From the NCBI GenBank assembly GCA_029990175.1, contig JARKIP010000053.1:15766001-15830000 (forward strand): 64,000 nucleotides of DNA, in the 5' to 3' direction. This DNA comes from Petunia secreta (Eukaryota; Streptophyta; Magnoliopsida; Solanales; Solanaceae). A program made the translations under genes and the position numbers. The notes below the pieces were generated by a model that was given only the letters and a program-made list of their open reading frames with translations, was not told the origin of the DNA and made no database searches. Shown piece by piece: positions 49,460 to 60,884 of this stretch. Position 1 is the first letter of the stretch. Each line of letters begins with the position of its first letter.

Positions 49460-50060
49460 TTTGACAAGTCTACTTGAGGTACCGCTTTCGGTGTGTCTCG
49501 CTAGTCGATTGTCTCGCAATATTAGCATATTTTATTTGAATAGATTAGATATAGACAAGTCGACTTGAGGCACATCTTTTGGAGTGTCTCGCTAGTTAGT
49601 TGTCTAGCAATAGCCGCATAATATATTTGAAATAGATGATTGAAATAGACAAGTCGACTTGAGGCACCACTTTCAGAGTGTCTCGCTAGTTAGTTGTCTC
49701 GGAATATCCGCATAATATATTTGAAGTAGATGTTAGAAATAGACAAGTCGACTTGAGGCACCACTTTTGGAGTATCTCGTTAGTTGGTTGTCTCGCAATA
49801 TTGGCATGATATATTTGAAATAGATGATAGAAATAGACAAGTTGACTTAAGGCACTGCTTTTGGAGTGTTTCGCTAGTTGGTTGTCTCGCAATATCCGCA
49901 TAATATATTTGAAATAGATATTAGAAATAGACAAGTCGACTTAAGGCACCACTTTCGGAGTGTCTTGCCGGTTTGTTGTCTTATAATATCTGCATGTGTG
50001 GAAAGACGATAGAATTAGATAAGTCAACTTGAGGCATTATGTCTCATTAGTTGACTTATT
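49460..50060 (+). repeat. 94-bp tandem array in E3, right of E4
   Basis: About 6.5 units based on 'agacaagtcgacttgaggca' and 'gtgtctcgctagtt.gttgtc'. Starts at about 49462, 49553, 49647, 49741, 49835, 49929 and 50017; the inner steps are exactly 94 bp. Each unit has 'ataatatatttgaaatagat' in its AT-rich half. Confidence 0.92.
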
Positions 50061-50149
50061 TTGTAATAGCCTTGTATCCTGCAATTCGCACCCACTTTAC
50101 TTATTTTCTTACTTTACTGTTTCAGAATAATAATCGCCTTAGAGGTTCC

Positions 50150-50728
50150 CCGGGTGGAGCGCCTCGTCAGTTGATTGAAGGAAGAACTTATCAATGATAT
50201 CGCAACCCGTATTTACAGTTCTATATTATTACTTTATTCTATTCCTTATTCCAATTATCAAAGTTCATTAGCAGTTGCTCGCTTACCATTTGTCAAGATT
50301 TGTTACAGAATTTTAGCAGTGCCGCATCAGAGCAAAACGGTGAACTTTCTCTTGGCAGTGAACTGGGGCAATCATTGATATGAGCTATACTCGTCAACGA
50401 AGATCTGAAGAATCGTAGTTAACAAGAAAATCTATTTGATCTTTTGTTTTGGATTAGGGCGTCAGTTTGAATTCTTTCCTATTCGTGCGTCCTTTTCTGT
50501 CAATCGTGCGAGTCCCAATATCTAAGTGTCATTGAACTACATAGGTACTGATTCATTTTTATCCCGAGATATGTAGGCAACTCGAAAACTAGAGTTCGGC
50601 CATGCCTGTAAGCCTCGCATTTCGATCTTTGGAATTAAAATCTTGGCTTTATCGTGACAAAATTGAGTTTTCGTTAACTTCTTTATCCTAAAAACTCTTT
50701 CATCTTTTTTCGAGTAAAGAGGGGCAGT
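50150..50728 (+). other. E3 pre-3'-LTR block shared with E5
   Basis: 'cagtgaactggggcaatc', 'ctcgtcaacga.gatctgaag', 'cgtccttttctgtcaatcgt' and 'gagatatgtaggcaactcg' recur in E5 at 60885-61499. The block ends in the purine tract gtaaagaggggcag next to the 3' LTR. The open frames differ between the two copies, so it is non-coding. Confidence 0.85.
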
Positions 50729-53700
50729 TGTTGGCACCCAATTTTGTCCCGGGCGTGTTAATTAATGTCTAATTATTCTAAATTGAAATTAATTTTGAAA
50801 ATTCAAAAGTAATTGATTTAAATTCATAGAGAAAAGGCTAAAATTATAAGACGTAGCCTAATTTATATTTTACTCGTGCAACCCCCTTCATTTCCTAAGT
50901 TATTTCCCTAGCAAGGATAAAATCGTTTTAAGATTAAAATCAGCCTTACCCTCACAAAGCCTCAATTTCACTTAATCATCTTAAATGAGGGCTAAATCTG
51001 TTCTTACATTTCAAATTAGGCTTATTTCTGCAGAGCATTATATACATACATCACTCAGTTAATACCCTTACCCAGAATCCTAAATGCCCGGCGACCCGTT
51101 TCCCTAATCCCTTACCCGATTTCCCCCCAAATCCCTTGAATCAGTCCAGAAATCGTGGTCCCCTTAACCTCCACATCACTCTTTCCGTACATGAACCGTT
51201 GTATCGTTCCTGTGCATTCATTTTGAACACGTTTGTGATCCGAGCCGTATATTAAATCCAAATGGACAAATCCTTTGAGAAAAAGATGAAACTTGTACAA
51301 TTACTTACGATTTTGGACAAGTTTTACCCTTACCTTGTGGAGGAAGTGTCCTATTTTGGGGTGGAATTTCGGAACTTCACAATGGAGCAGTAGAAAAGAA
51401 ACCCTAGATATTCAGTCGTGTCGCTCTTGTTCGGATCAATTTTCTTCAGCTCATCGCACCTGTTCACTGCTTTAGAAGAGGTCAAAATTTTAAACCCTTC
51501 GTTTTTTTTTTACTTTTACTGATTTGAATGTATGCTTATTTTCCTGTTTACAAAGGGGTTCCCATGACTAGTTGTATTTGGTAAAGTGGAAAGTGAAAAT
51601 AATGTAATGGACCATTCAAGATTACCCTTTGAACTGATTCTTGACCATATTGCTAAAACAACCAGAACTATGATTTTTATAAAGTGTCAGCTGCTATAAA
51701 CTTGTAGTTCATTGCATAGAGATTTTTTGAAGCAATAAAGTGAAATCATTTTATTTTCTCCTTTTGTCAAGAAACCGATTTTCAAGATTACAAAATAAGA
51801 ACAGAAACAACTTAATGAGCTAGTGGTAGTTCATTTGAATGAAATTTTATTTAAGAAAATTTGATTTTAGAGGAAGGTATGTAAAGAAAAAAAGAAGCAA
51901 AGAGATGTAGGAATTTGGAGAGTGTTCTTGTCTGTGTGTATGTGTCTGCTTGTTGTGTATGTGTGTATCTATGTGTGTGAGTATGTCTGCTTGTGTGTGT
52001 TTATTTGAATGTGTGAGGGTGTAAAGGTTAAGGGAGTTTGGGATTTGTTGTTGATGCTGAATGTTCAGGGGGTTTAGGATTGTTGTTGATACTGGAATGT
52101 TCAGGGATGCTGGGGCTGTTTGGAAGTTTGTTCAAGTAGATGTGGGTGTTTTCTGCTTGTATGTGTATGCAGAGGTCTGTTAGAGAGGGTGAATTGTTGG
52201 TTTTGAGAGTTAGAGATGGCCATGCTAGTTTTGTTTCTGTGCAGGTGATGCAGTGGGGTATGCTGGTTGTTTAGGTGTTTTCAGGTAGTTTCTAGGGTAT
52301 CAGGTTTGGGTTTTTGGTTGTCCTGCTTTTTCTATGCAGTTTTAGGGAATAATAGAAAGGTAGATTTGTGAGTACAAGCATTTGAAATGAGTTGATGTTT
52401 GGTTCTGTTAGGTGTAGAGAGCATGAAGGATGTTTAAGGGTGTTCAGGTTGTTGGAATGATTCAGGGGTCTGGTGTGGTTTCAGGTGGTGCATATGGTTT
52501 TTGTGTGTGCCTGAAATTGTGTATTGTGTGCATAAGAGTGTATGTGCAGGTCTATTTTCTGTGTGCAGTGTGTGTATGTATATGAAATCTATGTGTATGT
52601 GCAGTTTGTGTGTATGTGCAGTGTGTGTGTATGTGAAGTGTGTGTCTGTGTGCAGGTTAGGGAGTGTGAGAGTGAAGTTAGTAGCAGTAGATGGATGCTT
52701 TCTTGTGGGCTTCATTGTTTAATTATAACCATAATATATGAAGGGCTGTCTTGCTTAATCTTGCTCGCATATGTCGTCTGATTATCCTAGCCTGACATAG
52801 GATTTTAGTTTCGACTTATGCGTTGGAGAAAATTTCCAATTGTTAGTTTGAAAGGTGGAAAACTCCAGTGTCCATTAGTTGTCCAGATTAAGAGAGATGT
52901 CGGCCTTGTCGCTTCCCATGTGTTTGTTTGTCATCTTAAGAAATGAAAAAGAAAATTGTGGGAGATGTCGGCTTTTGTCACTTCACGTGTGTTTGTTTGT
53001 CATCTTAAGAAATGAAAAAGAAAATTGTGGGAGAAGTCGGCTTTTGTCGCTTCCCATATATCTGTTTGTCCTGTTCTTGTTTGGATTAATGCCATATATT
53101 AGTTTTCTTGTAACACTTGTCTTAAACCTTATAATTAGATGCTAATCTTTAATCTATTTGTTTTTCTTAGCATGAACTCCTCGGGATCGAGTTAGTAAAA
53201 ACTCACAAACTGGGATGACTATTTGCATTGGAGTTGTTTGATCCGCATTGTATTTTCGGGCTTAAATTCCCCGAAAAAATGCAAACTTATAAAATCGATG
53301 ACTCAAATTATTGAGTTTGCTATATCCATGTTCTGTCTTTCTAAACTCTCTCTTTCCCTATTCCCGTTAGAATCCATGTTATAGGATCCCTGTAAACTGG
53401 ACTAGGAGTTTTATATGATAAGAATTATTATTAAAGCTGCTTTGTGATTACTTATTCTTTTTCTTTAGACTTTGCCAGTTAATTTATGATTTTAAGAACC
53501 ATTGTTAAATAATGAGTGCAATAAAATATAATTAAATTTACTTTTATTAAATAATTATTTCTCTTTAAATAATAATTACTTACTTATTTATTTATTATTC
53601 ACTTATTTACTTTATCTATTTATTTATTTATTATTTAATTTTTTATTTATTTACTCTATATTTTTCGTAAAATTTCCAAGTTATTTACTTTATTAAAATT

Positions 53701-53988
53701 CGTGAAAACCGCCGGATTAACTACCCTTTGGTGGATTTTTGAAAGTACTTTTTTAATATACAAAGAGATTTTTTTTCAGAAATAGAAGAACGACTTACCT
53801 AGAATCTCTAAAAGATCAATTTCTTTTTAAAAGGGAATAAATACAATCATTAATTAACTTTAGGTTCCTAATAATCCTAAATTAGGTGGCGACTCCAGAA
53901 ATGCCCTTTGGAGTCCCATTTTGTTGAAATATACCCGAAAGATTATTTTTTTAAAAAAAAAGAATGAGTCATTTTTTGGTGTTCAACA
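50729..53988 (+). repeat. E3 3' LTR (3260 bp)
   Basis: TGTTGGCACC…GTGTTCAACA, co-linear with 29781-33068. Confidence 0.92.
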
Positions 53989-53993
53989 GATAA
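53989..53993. repeat. Target duplication of E3, right copy (GATAA)
   Basis: Matches 29776-29780. Confidence 0.9.
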
Positions 53994-54101
53994 TATAAAC
54001 CTGTAGCCTAGGTGGTTCCAATATCTGTGGGACGATATCTTGAACTATATTAGAATTTGACAAGTACGAGTAGAAATACCATATACACTTTGGACTCATC
54101 A
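53994..54101 (+). mobile_element. E2: solo LTR of the E4 family, right part
   Basis: 'tctgtgggacgatatcttga' and 'actatattagaatttgacaa' match the complement of the E4 LTR end, finishing with ACTCATCA at 54101. Together with 28523-29780 it makes one LTR of about 1.37 kb. Confidence 0.92.
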
Positions 54102-54106
54102 GGCTT

Positions 54107-54440
54107 CTTGGCTAGGGAGCCCTAAATGCAACAGTTCTTAGCTCAAGCTCAGCAAATCCTGTCTACGTTTTGAGTGTGGAGAGTTGAACAGATTCCCTAA
54201 GAGGATAACACCAAAGCGGATGCCTTAGCAAATCTTGGCTCTATGGTCGAGGAAAGTAACTCAGGGACTGATTCAGTTGTTCGCCTCTTTACATCAGCTG
54301 TAGAAAGGGTTAATCTTGAAGTTGAATTGGTGAGTAACACTTAGGGTTGGTATACCAAATTCATTTCTTACTAGGACTTGGGGACTTTGCCAGTAGAAAA
54401 TAAGGAAGTTAAAAAAGTTGAGAAACCCTACTGTGAATTG
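54107..54440 (+). pseudogene. E1 RNase H end and following pol sequence
   Basis: Joined to 28522 after removal of E2 and its duplication, the frame goes on through 'QQFLAQAQQILSTF', 'VWRVEQIP' and 'KADALANLGSMVEE', the normal end of the second RNase H of Tat-clade elements. In-frame stops stand where Arg or similar codons are usual. Downstream 'YTKFISY' and 'LGTLPVENKEVKK' resemble the linker before integrase, but no integrase follows. Confidence 0.85.
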
Positions 54441-54568
54441 ATAAGTGTAGAGAAAGGAGTGCCCAACCACGTGGTTGGAGCCACTATTGTTCGGGTCCAA
54501 GATGGCAACTTGAACCTCAGGACTCTACTTGCAATCCTCCTGAAGCAGTTGCATATGAGCTTTTGTGA

Positions 54569-54853
54569 TCAAAGATGGCATAAACTGCACGGGCACATTT
54601 TTGTTCTTCTCTTGCTGAAATGGAGACTGGACCTGTACGGCAAATCCTTCTCTGTGTCGAAGGAAGAAGGTATGATGTGATAAGGCTTGAGTTCCTTCTT
54701 GAAAGAAATCTCTTTTGACTTAGACGATTCCCCTTCGCCTTCATCCACGTTATTGGTGTCTTCTTCTTCTTCTTCTTCTTCTTCTTCTTCTTCTTCATTG
54801 TTTACCTCCTTAGATTCAATATGGCAGCTGGTGGCTTTGCGTCGCCTGGGCAT
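54569..54853 (-). CDS. Minus-strand acidic ORF near the E1 3' LTR (94 aa)
   Basis: Begins MPRRRKATSC and contains a run of 12 Glu from a GAA microsatellite, then Ser/Lys-rich sequence. It lies between pol and the 3' LTR of E1, on the opposite strand. On that strand a TATA-like 'actataagtaatcc' lies about 300 bp upstream (about 55155). Tat-clade elements such as Retand are reported to carry an antisense ORF in this place, so it could be such a remnant. I recognise no domain, and the poly-Glu alone proves nothing. Confidence 0.35.
   Translation of the reverse strand: MPRRRKATSCHIESKEVNNEEEEEEEEEEEEDTNNVDEGEGESSKSKEISFKKELKPYHIIPSSFDTEKDLPYRSSLHFSKRRTKMCPCSLCHL
54761..54798. repeat. (TTC)n microsatellite
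   Basis: About 12 units of ttc on the plus strand, read as poly-Glu on the minus strand. Confidence 0.9.
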
Positions 54854-55340
54854 TAAGTTCGCCGCCTCAGCAATTGTTTCACTCCCAACACCGACGACAG
54901 AACTATATTTAACGGAGCAATAAAGTTGACTTTATCCACAAATATTAACATCAGCAGTGTCAACCACATCATCACCAGGGTGATTGGAAGAATTTTATGC
55001 AGAGTTTCTTGAAAACATTTTGCTGTTGTTGAAATCGTTGATTTTTATTGTGATCTTGGTTATGAACTTATAAGAAAAGATGAAGATTTGCTTGAACTCT
55101 GGATTGCTATAGTTTTTTTGAATCAATAATAGAGTGTGCAAGTGATCAAGTGGATTACTTATAGTGGAAGAGTCATTATTGCTTAGGGAAGGAGAACAAA
55201 CGTCACAACCATTCACTAGCTGCCACGTGGAATGAATGGTAAGACGAAGTGATAGCCGCCTATTTGAAATACAAGGCGCACGTACAACCACGTCACCTTT
55301 CCTGCCTATCCTCATTCCACTCCCCGAGAACTCTAACAGA

Positions 55341-55369
55341 TGCTCGAGGAGTGGGGGGGGGGGGCTATC
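55341..55369 (+). promoter_or_regulatory. Polypurine tract of E1
   Basis: 'gaggagt' followed by about 13 G directly before the 3' LTR start at 55370. Confidence 0.8.
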
Positions 55370-55585
55370 TGTATTGGTGAAATTCTAGCTCAGACACGTG
55401 GAAGCCAGGGCGTAAAGTTTGAGGCGACGGTCTGATAAATCAAACGTTAGCCATGAGAATGATATGAGGGTGATCGAGGCTAAGCCCGGTGACCAAGATT
55501 GCTCGAGCCACATGATGCGGTTGTTTTGAACATGCAAATGGCTAGAAGCTTCGAGGTAGATGGATTGAGGCCCTGAGGTAAGCGG
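55370..55585 (+). repeat. E1 3' LTR, left part
   Basis: TGTATTGGTG… parallel to 23172-23387; cut by E5, whose duplication AGCGG forms its last five bases. Confidence 0.88.
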
Positions 55586-55818
55586 TGTTGACACTCAATT
55601 TTGTCCCGAAAATAATAATCATTTAAAAAATAAGATCAATTTCAATTTTTAAATTGAATTAATTAAACTTTGAAAGAAAAGAGGCTATAATTGAATTATA
55701 CAACCCAATCCCAGCCTACCCCGTGCAAACTACCCCTTTTAAACTTAATCCCATTTTGTTGAAATATACCCAAAACCTGTCTTTTCTTAAAGAAAGGGTA
55801 ATTTTTTGGGGTTCAACA
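55586..55818 (+). repeat. E5 5' LTR (233 bp)
   Basis: TGTTGACACT…GGTTCAACA; direct repeat of 61500-61731. Confidence 0.93.
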
Positions 55819-57161
55819 GCTTGACGACTCTGCTGGGGATACCTTAAGGTTCTAACCGCAAGGTTTTCACAGGATAACTCTTTATTTGTTTAGTATTTTC
55901 AAAATAGCATGTTTAGTTAATTTGATTATTTGCAATTGTTTGTCACTGAAAGCATGTCGCTACACTTTATTTGTGCACATATAAAATTGGCATTCCGTTC
56001 ATATTTCTCCCACTCCTGGGAGCTTCTTCATGGTTACTTATACCCGCGAGGTGTATGCATATACACCCGCAACTCACAAAAAACCCTTTAAGAAAGAGTG
56101 CGCGTTCCTGCGGGGTGAGCGGATAGTTTTACTACTGTGTGACCGCTTGCCACTCAAAACAGCCTTGTGTTTAGTAAACCCACTCTAGAGTTTCCGTTAG
56201 GAACATGCATGTATAAACTTTAGATTGGACCCGGTCCTTGGTACCGCCTCCATAGTTAGGAAAACCGCCTTTTTTATTTGTTGACGGGTTTAAAACCCAA
56301 CAACATTGTATATTATGTGTTTATGTGATAACGGAACTTCCAATCCAAGTCAAGTTTTGCAATTAATTAAATTTAGAATACTTTTATTAATTTTGTAGAC
56401 TAGAAGACGCTTGAATTAAGAGGTATTTCAAATAGTCATCAAGTTGAAATTGTGAAGATACTTGGAAGAAGATAACAAGTTGGGGCAAGAGACGTCGAAA
56501 GGACGATAAGACGTTTGATCCATTTGATCGATGTTTGATTCAAGCAAGTTTTTGGATGTAAACCACATTTGGGACCAGATGTTAGAAATTACACCGATTG
56601 TGCAAGCAAGCAAGGATTGATCGAAACAGGCCCGCACTTCAGTTCCATTGCCTCCTCGAGCCTGATGCAGCGTAGTTATAGCAGTTATTTATATTTCCAT
56701 TATACTCAAAATGATGTATTTAAATTATGTCTGGCAGTTTCTATTTTTGATGTAACAATGATGTACTCAAATCAAGTTATAACGAAAGAGAAATTATTAC
56801 TACTGTCATTGTCACTTACTCTAAATTCGATTATTGCAAAACCGGCTTGGACTACTTTTCGTTATCACCTATTTGACGTCTTAGGCCCACCTCTGGCACA
56901 AAGAGGCACCTTACAGGGTAGGACGCGCCCGCATTTTCATTTACGCTCAACTAATTGTGATTGCCACATGTCAAACTTGTTTAAAATGCAAAGCGCTACG
57001 TGACGCGCGCTACGTGATTGTATGCAATGTTGTTAATGACACGCAAACTAACATAGTTTACCTTTTGAATTTTTTTTGTTTTGATTATTCCCCAAAAGAG
57101 AGAGTTTGATTCGTGTTGACTCCCGAGTTGGTTAAGCGTCTAATCTAAAGTGAAGCAAGCA
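55819..57161 (+). other. E5 leader between LTR and gag
   Basis: Contains the PBS (55822-55839) and sequence related to the E3 leader, for example 'cctctggcacaaagaggcac' at about 56890-56910. The open frame 56569-57003 has no domain and is not preserved in E3. Confidence 0.65.
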
Positions 57162-58934
57162 ATGGCTGATTTGACTAATGATCAGACTGGTATCCTTTAA
57201 TCATCTAATGAGCAAGCAGTTGTTGTTCCTGATGAACAAATTGCTAGAATGGCCAAGCAGATTGAATGTATACAAGCTGAACTGGAAAGAATGAAAGGGT
57301 CGAGCCACAGAAACGTGCCATCCGTGCTATCAACTCTGAATCCCAATGTTGAAACTGCTAATCCGAACACGCCTTTAAATTCCAGTGTCCTTCACATACT
57401 TGCACCAGTTAACAACATCCCAAATGCATTCATTAACCAGAACAACTTGCCTCACTATCAATATTTACCTGCCAAAGATACTCCTCGTCCTCCATAATCC
57501 AAAGCACCCATTGCTATGGTTGATGCTCCTCAAAATGCCAATGATCCAGGACAAGGATATCCCGAAGCCCAATACTATGATCATGACCCCAATGGTAAGA
57601 ACGTGGATTTCACTAACTATGTGCTACAAAGTGAAGTGCCCGTAACCGTGAAGAAGCGGGGAAGGACAGTTGAGCAAGGGGAGATAATCCAAACGATGAA
57701 AATCATGAAGCAATCCATCAAGGATTTGCAAGTGTCTACCGGGCGTCAAAATATCTCCTATCGCAATCTTTATCTATACCCTGACGTTACTCTTCCTTCC
57801 AGGTTTAAAGTGCCAAAATTTGATATGTATGATCGTCATAGTGACCCATTTGTTCATTTGACCAAATATCTCAACCGAATGAGAGTTGCGGGAGGTAAAG
57901 AGGAACTTCTGATGGCCTTCTTCAGTCATAGTCGGGAAGGTATTGCTGCTGAATGGTTTGCAAGACAGGATATAAGCAAGTGGCGTGAGTTTGATGACAT
58001 AGCCAATGATTTTACAAAGCAATTTGAGTACAATATCGAGATGGCTCCAGACCTTATAACCTTGTCCAATTTGAAGAAGAAACCAACAGAAACCTTTAGG
58101 GAATACGCATTGAGATGGCGTGAACAGGCTGCAAGGGTGAAACCACCAATGGCTGAGGAAGACATGGTAAAGTACTTCATCCGAGCCCAAGGTGATTCTT
58201 ATTACATGTACTTGCTCCCGATGATGGGTAAACCCTATTATGAACTTCTTGTGATGGGAGAAATGGTTGAAGAAGGTGTCAAAACTGGGCGAATTGTAAG
58301 CTTTGCCGCGATGAAGGAACTTGCCCAGAATGCTCAAGCTGGCACAAGTAATTTTCAGAAGGAAGATGAATTTGGTATTTATATGGCCGACATCGACCAA
58401 AGGCCAAATAAGAAGCCAACCTTCAGAAACTCACCAAACCAGCCCACTCACCAAAGCGCACTATACTCAACTTACCCAAGTCAATATCAAATTCCACCTG
58501 CTCCACATCCCATCTATAATACTCAACCCAATTACCGTCAATTTACAGCAGCCGCTCATCAGCCTTATTCACAACCGCAAGCATACAATTATCCGTAACA
58601 ACATCTGCCACCTGTGGCTTGCCAGTCTAAACCATCAGGATCGCATCCCAAATATGAGAAGAAGCAGCGTCGAAAATTCACTTCTTTAGGTGAACCACAT
58701 GCTCAATTGTATGAAAGGTTAAAAGATGTGGGAATGCTAGAACCATTATCAGGAAATAGTACATTTGACCTTCCCCCACAATGGGTTGATGGAACCAAAT
58801 ATTGTGCTTACCATGCAGAATTTTTCAAGCACGACACTAACGAATGTGTTGCTCTTAAACACAAGATCCAAGATTTAATCGAAGATGGATCAATCCAGAT
58901 GGGAGAACCAATGCCCGAAGATTTAGTAGCATGA
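57162..58934 (+). pseudogene. E5 gag with three in-frame stops
   Basis: A single frame from ATG 57162 (MADLTNDQTG) to 58934, 591 codons, broken by TAA at 57198, 57495 and 58596. An N-terminal coiled-coil-like stretch (57231-57310, 'EQIARMAKQIECIQAELERM') is followed by the capsid region: 'FKVPKFDMYDRHSDP', 'EGIAAEWFARQDISKW', 'FREYALRWREQAARV'. Then comes a Pro/Tyr/Gln-rich linker and a C-terminal domain with 'YCAYHAEFFKHDTNECVALK', a Cys/His motif seen in Tat-clade gag. No frameshift. All three stops are TAA. It is better preserved than the E3 gag. Confidence 0.9.
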
Positions 58935-59868
58935 CTGTTGTTGAAAATTGTCTCATTTGCAAGAAGGCTCTCACTCTTAAAGTCTGGCCAAAATTTATCA
59001 ATCCAAGTACAATCAAGATATCTTACAAGCGGTGCAAGCAGGTGTTTTTCTCATTTTATGTAATTTTAGTTGTAATGCGAACTACGCGTAACCTGATTCC
59101 CAGGGCTGGGATACGTAAGCAACTCACATAGAGCTCGGTTACACTAGCATAGGAATCCCCTATTTCCTCTTTTATGTAATTTTGAACTACTTTTGATCTG
59201 ATTCCTGAAATGGCAACAAGATAAGTAAGCAATCCACATCGGATTCGATCAGATTTTATAATGCTTTAGGTTTGTTTATCTTTGATGATGTAATTTCGAA
59301 CTATGCATCTGGGCAGATGTGTAGGCATTCCAATTCGGCTTCGCACTTAGATTGCCATATTCCCCAAAATTAATGTAAGCAGAACTACGCACAGTCTGAT
59401 TCCCGTGGAGGGATACGTAGGCGCTCTTAATGGGCTCGACTTTATAGTATTAAAATTTCCAGTCTCCCCTAAGGCAAGCAACCGGGGAAAATTTTGCAAG
59501 GCAAGTTGAAGATTTGAAAGATCATAACTGGGGCAGATTTTGCAAAAAGCCGTATTGCTTGACAAAGATAAGTTGGCCAAGTCTCAAAAGACGGATCGCA
59601 AATCTAGACAAAGGAAGAAGAAGTAAGCGGTTGAAGGATGAAGGTTCGAGTCAGCATGAATCAAACGCTCCCCCCTCCCTTCCAAAACTAACAATTTTTC
59701 TTTGAGAGCAGGGACATTAAGATCCGCAATGGAGGATAAACACCTTAGCAAGTCAATCTCTAAGATTCTCATCGCTTGGATTGCAATAATATTTGGATAA
59801 AGCTCGTGCTTCATGACTCGACGCTTTTCCACTTTTCCGAAAGGCGGCATTTATATTTCTATTTCAAG
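58935..59868 (+). other. E5 spacer with repeated 'gaactacg…gatacgtaggc' cassettes
   Basis: Four diverged cassettes start at about 59077, 59178, 59295 and 59378, each with 'gaacta(c/t)' followed by 'ctgattcc' and then 'gatacgta(a/g)gca'. Related copies lie at 34897 and 50533 in E3 and at 61299 in E5. It is a recurrent non-coding module of these elements. No protein. Confidence 0.75.
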
Positions 59869-60535
59869 TCACCTCGAAGGTGTTAGTTATTTGAATGCCT
59901 CTAAGGCGTAATTTTGTTGCCCCGGAGGCGTATTTATGTCACCTCGAAGGTGTTAGTTATTTGAATGCCTCTAAGGAGAAATTTTGTTGCCCCGGAGGCG
60001 TATTTATGTCACCTCGAAGGTGTTAATTATTTGAATGCCTCTAAGGCGTAATTTTATTGCGCCGGAGGCGTATTTATGTCACCTCGAAAGTGTTAGTTAT
60101 TTGAATGCCTCAAAGGAGAAATTTTGTTGCCCTGGAGGCGTATTTATGTCACCTCGAAGGTGTTATTTATTTGAATGCCTCAAAGGCGAAATTTTGTTGC
60201 CCTGGAGGCGTATTTATGTCACCTCGAAGGTGTTATTTATTTGAATGCCTCTAAGGCAAAATTTTGTTGCCCCGGAGGCGTATTTATGTCACCTCGAAGG
60301 TGTTATTTATTTGAATGCTTCTAAGGCGTAATTTTGTTGCCCCGAAGGCGTATTTATGTCACCTCGAAGGTGTTAGTTATTTGAATGCCTCTAAGGCGTT
60401 AATTTTGTTGTCCCGAAGGCGTATTTATGTCACCTAGAAGGTGTTAGTTATTTGAATGCCTCTAAGGCGTAATTTTATTGTCTCAAAGGCGTATTTCTGT
60501 CACCTCGAAGGTGTTGATTATTTAAATTCCTCTAA
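59869..60535 (+). repeat. 70-bp tandem array in E5
   Basis: About 9.5 head-to-tail units at an exact 70-bp step (one of 71), for example at 59869, 59939, 60009, 60079 and on to 60500. Each unit has three small imperfect palindromes: acctcgaaggt, gcctctaaggc and gccccggaggc. The last units are more diverged. Open frames across it are repeat translations. Confidence 0.95.
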
Positions 60536-60884
60536 GAAGTAATCTTTTATGGTCTCGATAGACGTTTAATATTATCACACTTTCTTGAGCATATTTTGTA
60601 GCCTCCTGAGGTATTTATATATTTTCTATACATATTTTTATAGCCTTACATTGCTAATAAGTTGGTTAAGACATGCAGAATAATGTGAATACTTCGGACG
60701 TATTCTTACTTTTGGTTGGAATACAATCCAAGATTGCATTCAAATTAACTCCTTATGATTATGCTTTATCATGGATTATTGCCGAAGAGGCGGCATTTTT
60801 TTTTACCCTTATGATTATATTTAAAGTTTACTTTATGTTCCTATTAATTGAAGCTTTTTATTGCTTTATTTTCAGTCTACCGAC

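Larger units (their letters stand above)
29781..53988 (+). mobile_element. E3: Ogre-like, gag-only LTR retrotransposon (interrupted by E4)
   Basis: It begins TGTTGACACC and ends GGTGTTCAACA, flanked by GATAA on both sides. LTRs: 29781-33068 (3288 bp) and 50729-53988 (3260 bp). They differ by about 8% over the first 130 bp. A PBS-like stretch tggcgactctgctggga follows the 5' LTR (33072-33088); this resembles the tRNA-Arg type described for Ogre. A purine tract (gtaaagaggggcag, 50714-50727) precedes the 3' LTR. Without E4 it is about 13.1 kb. Only gag remnants are present; pol is absent, so it was probably mobilised in trans. Two tandem arrays (30 bp and 94 bp) lie on either side of E4. Confidence 0.92.
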
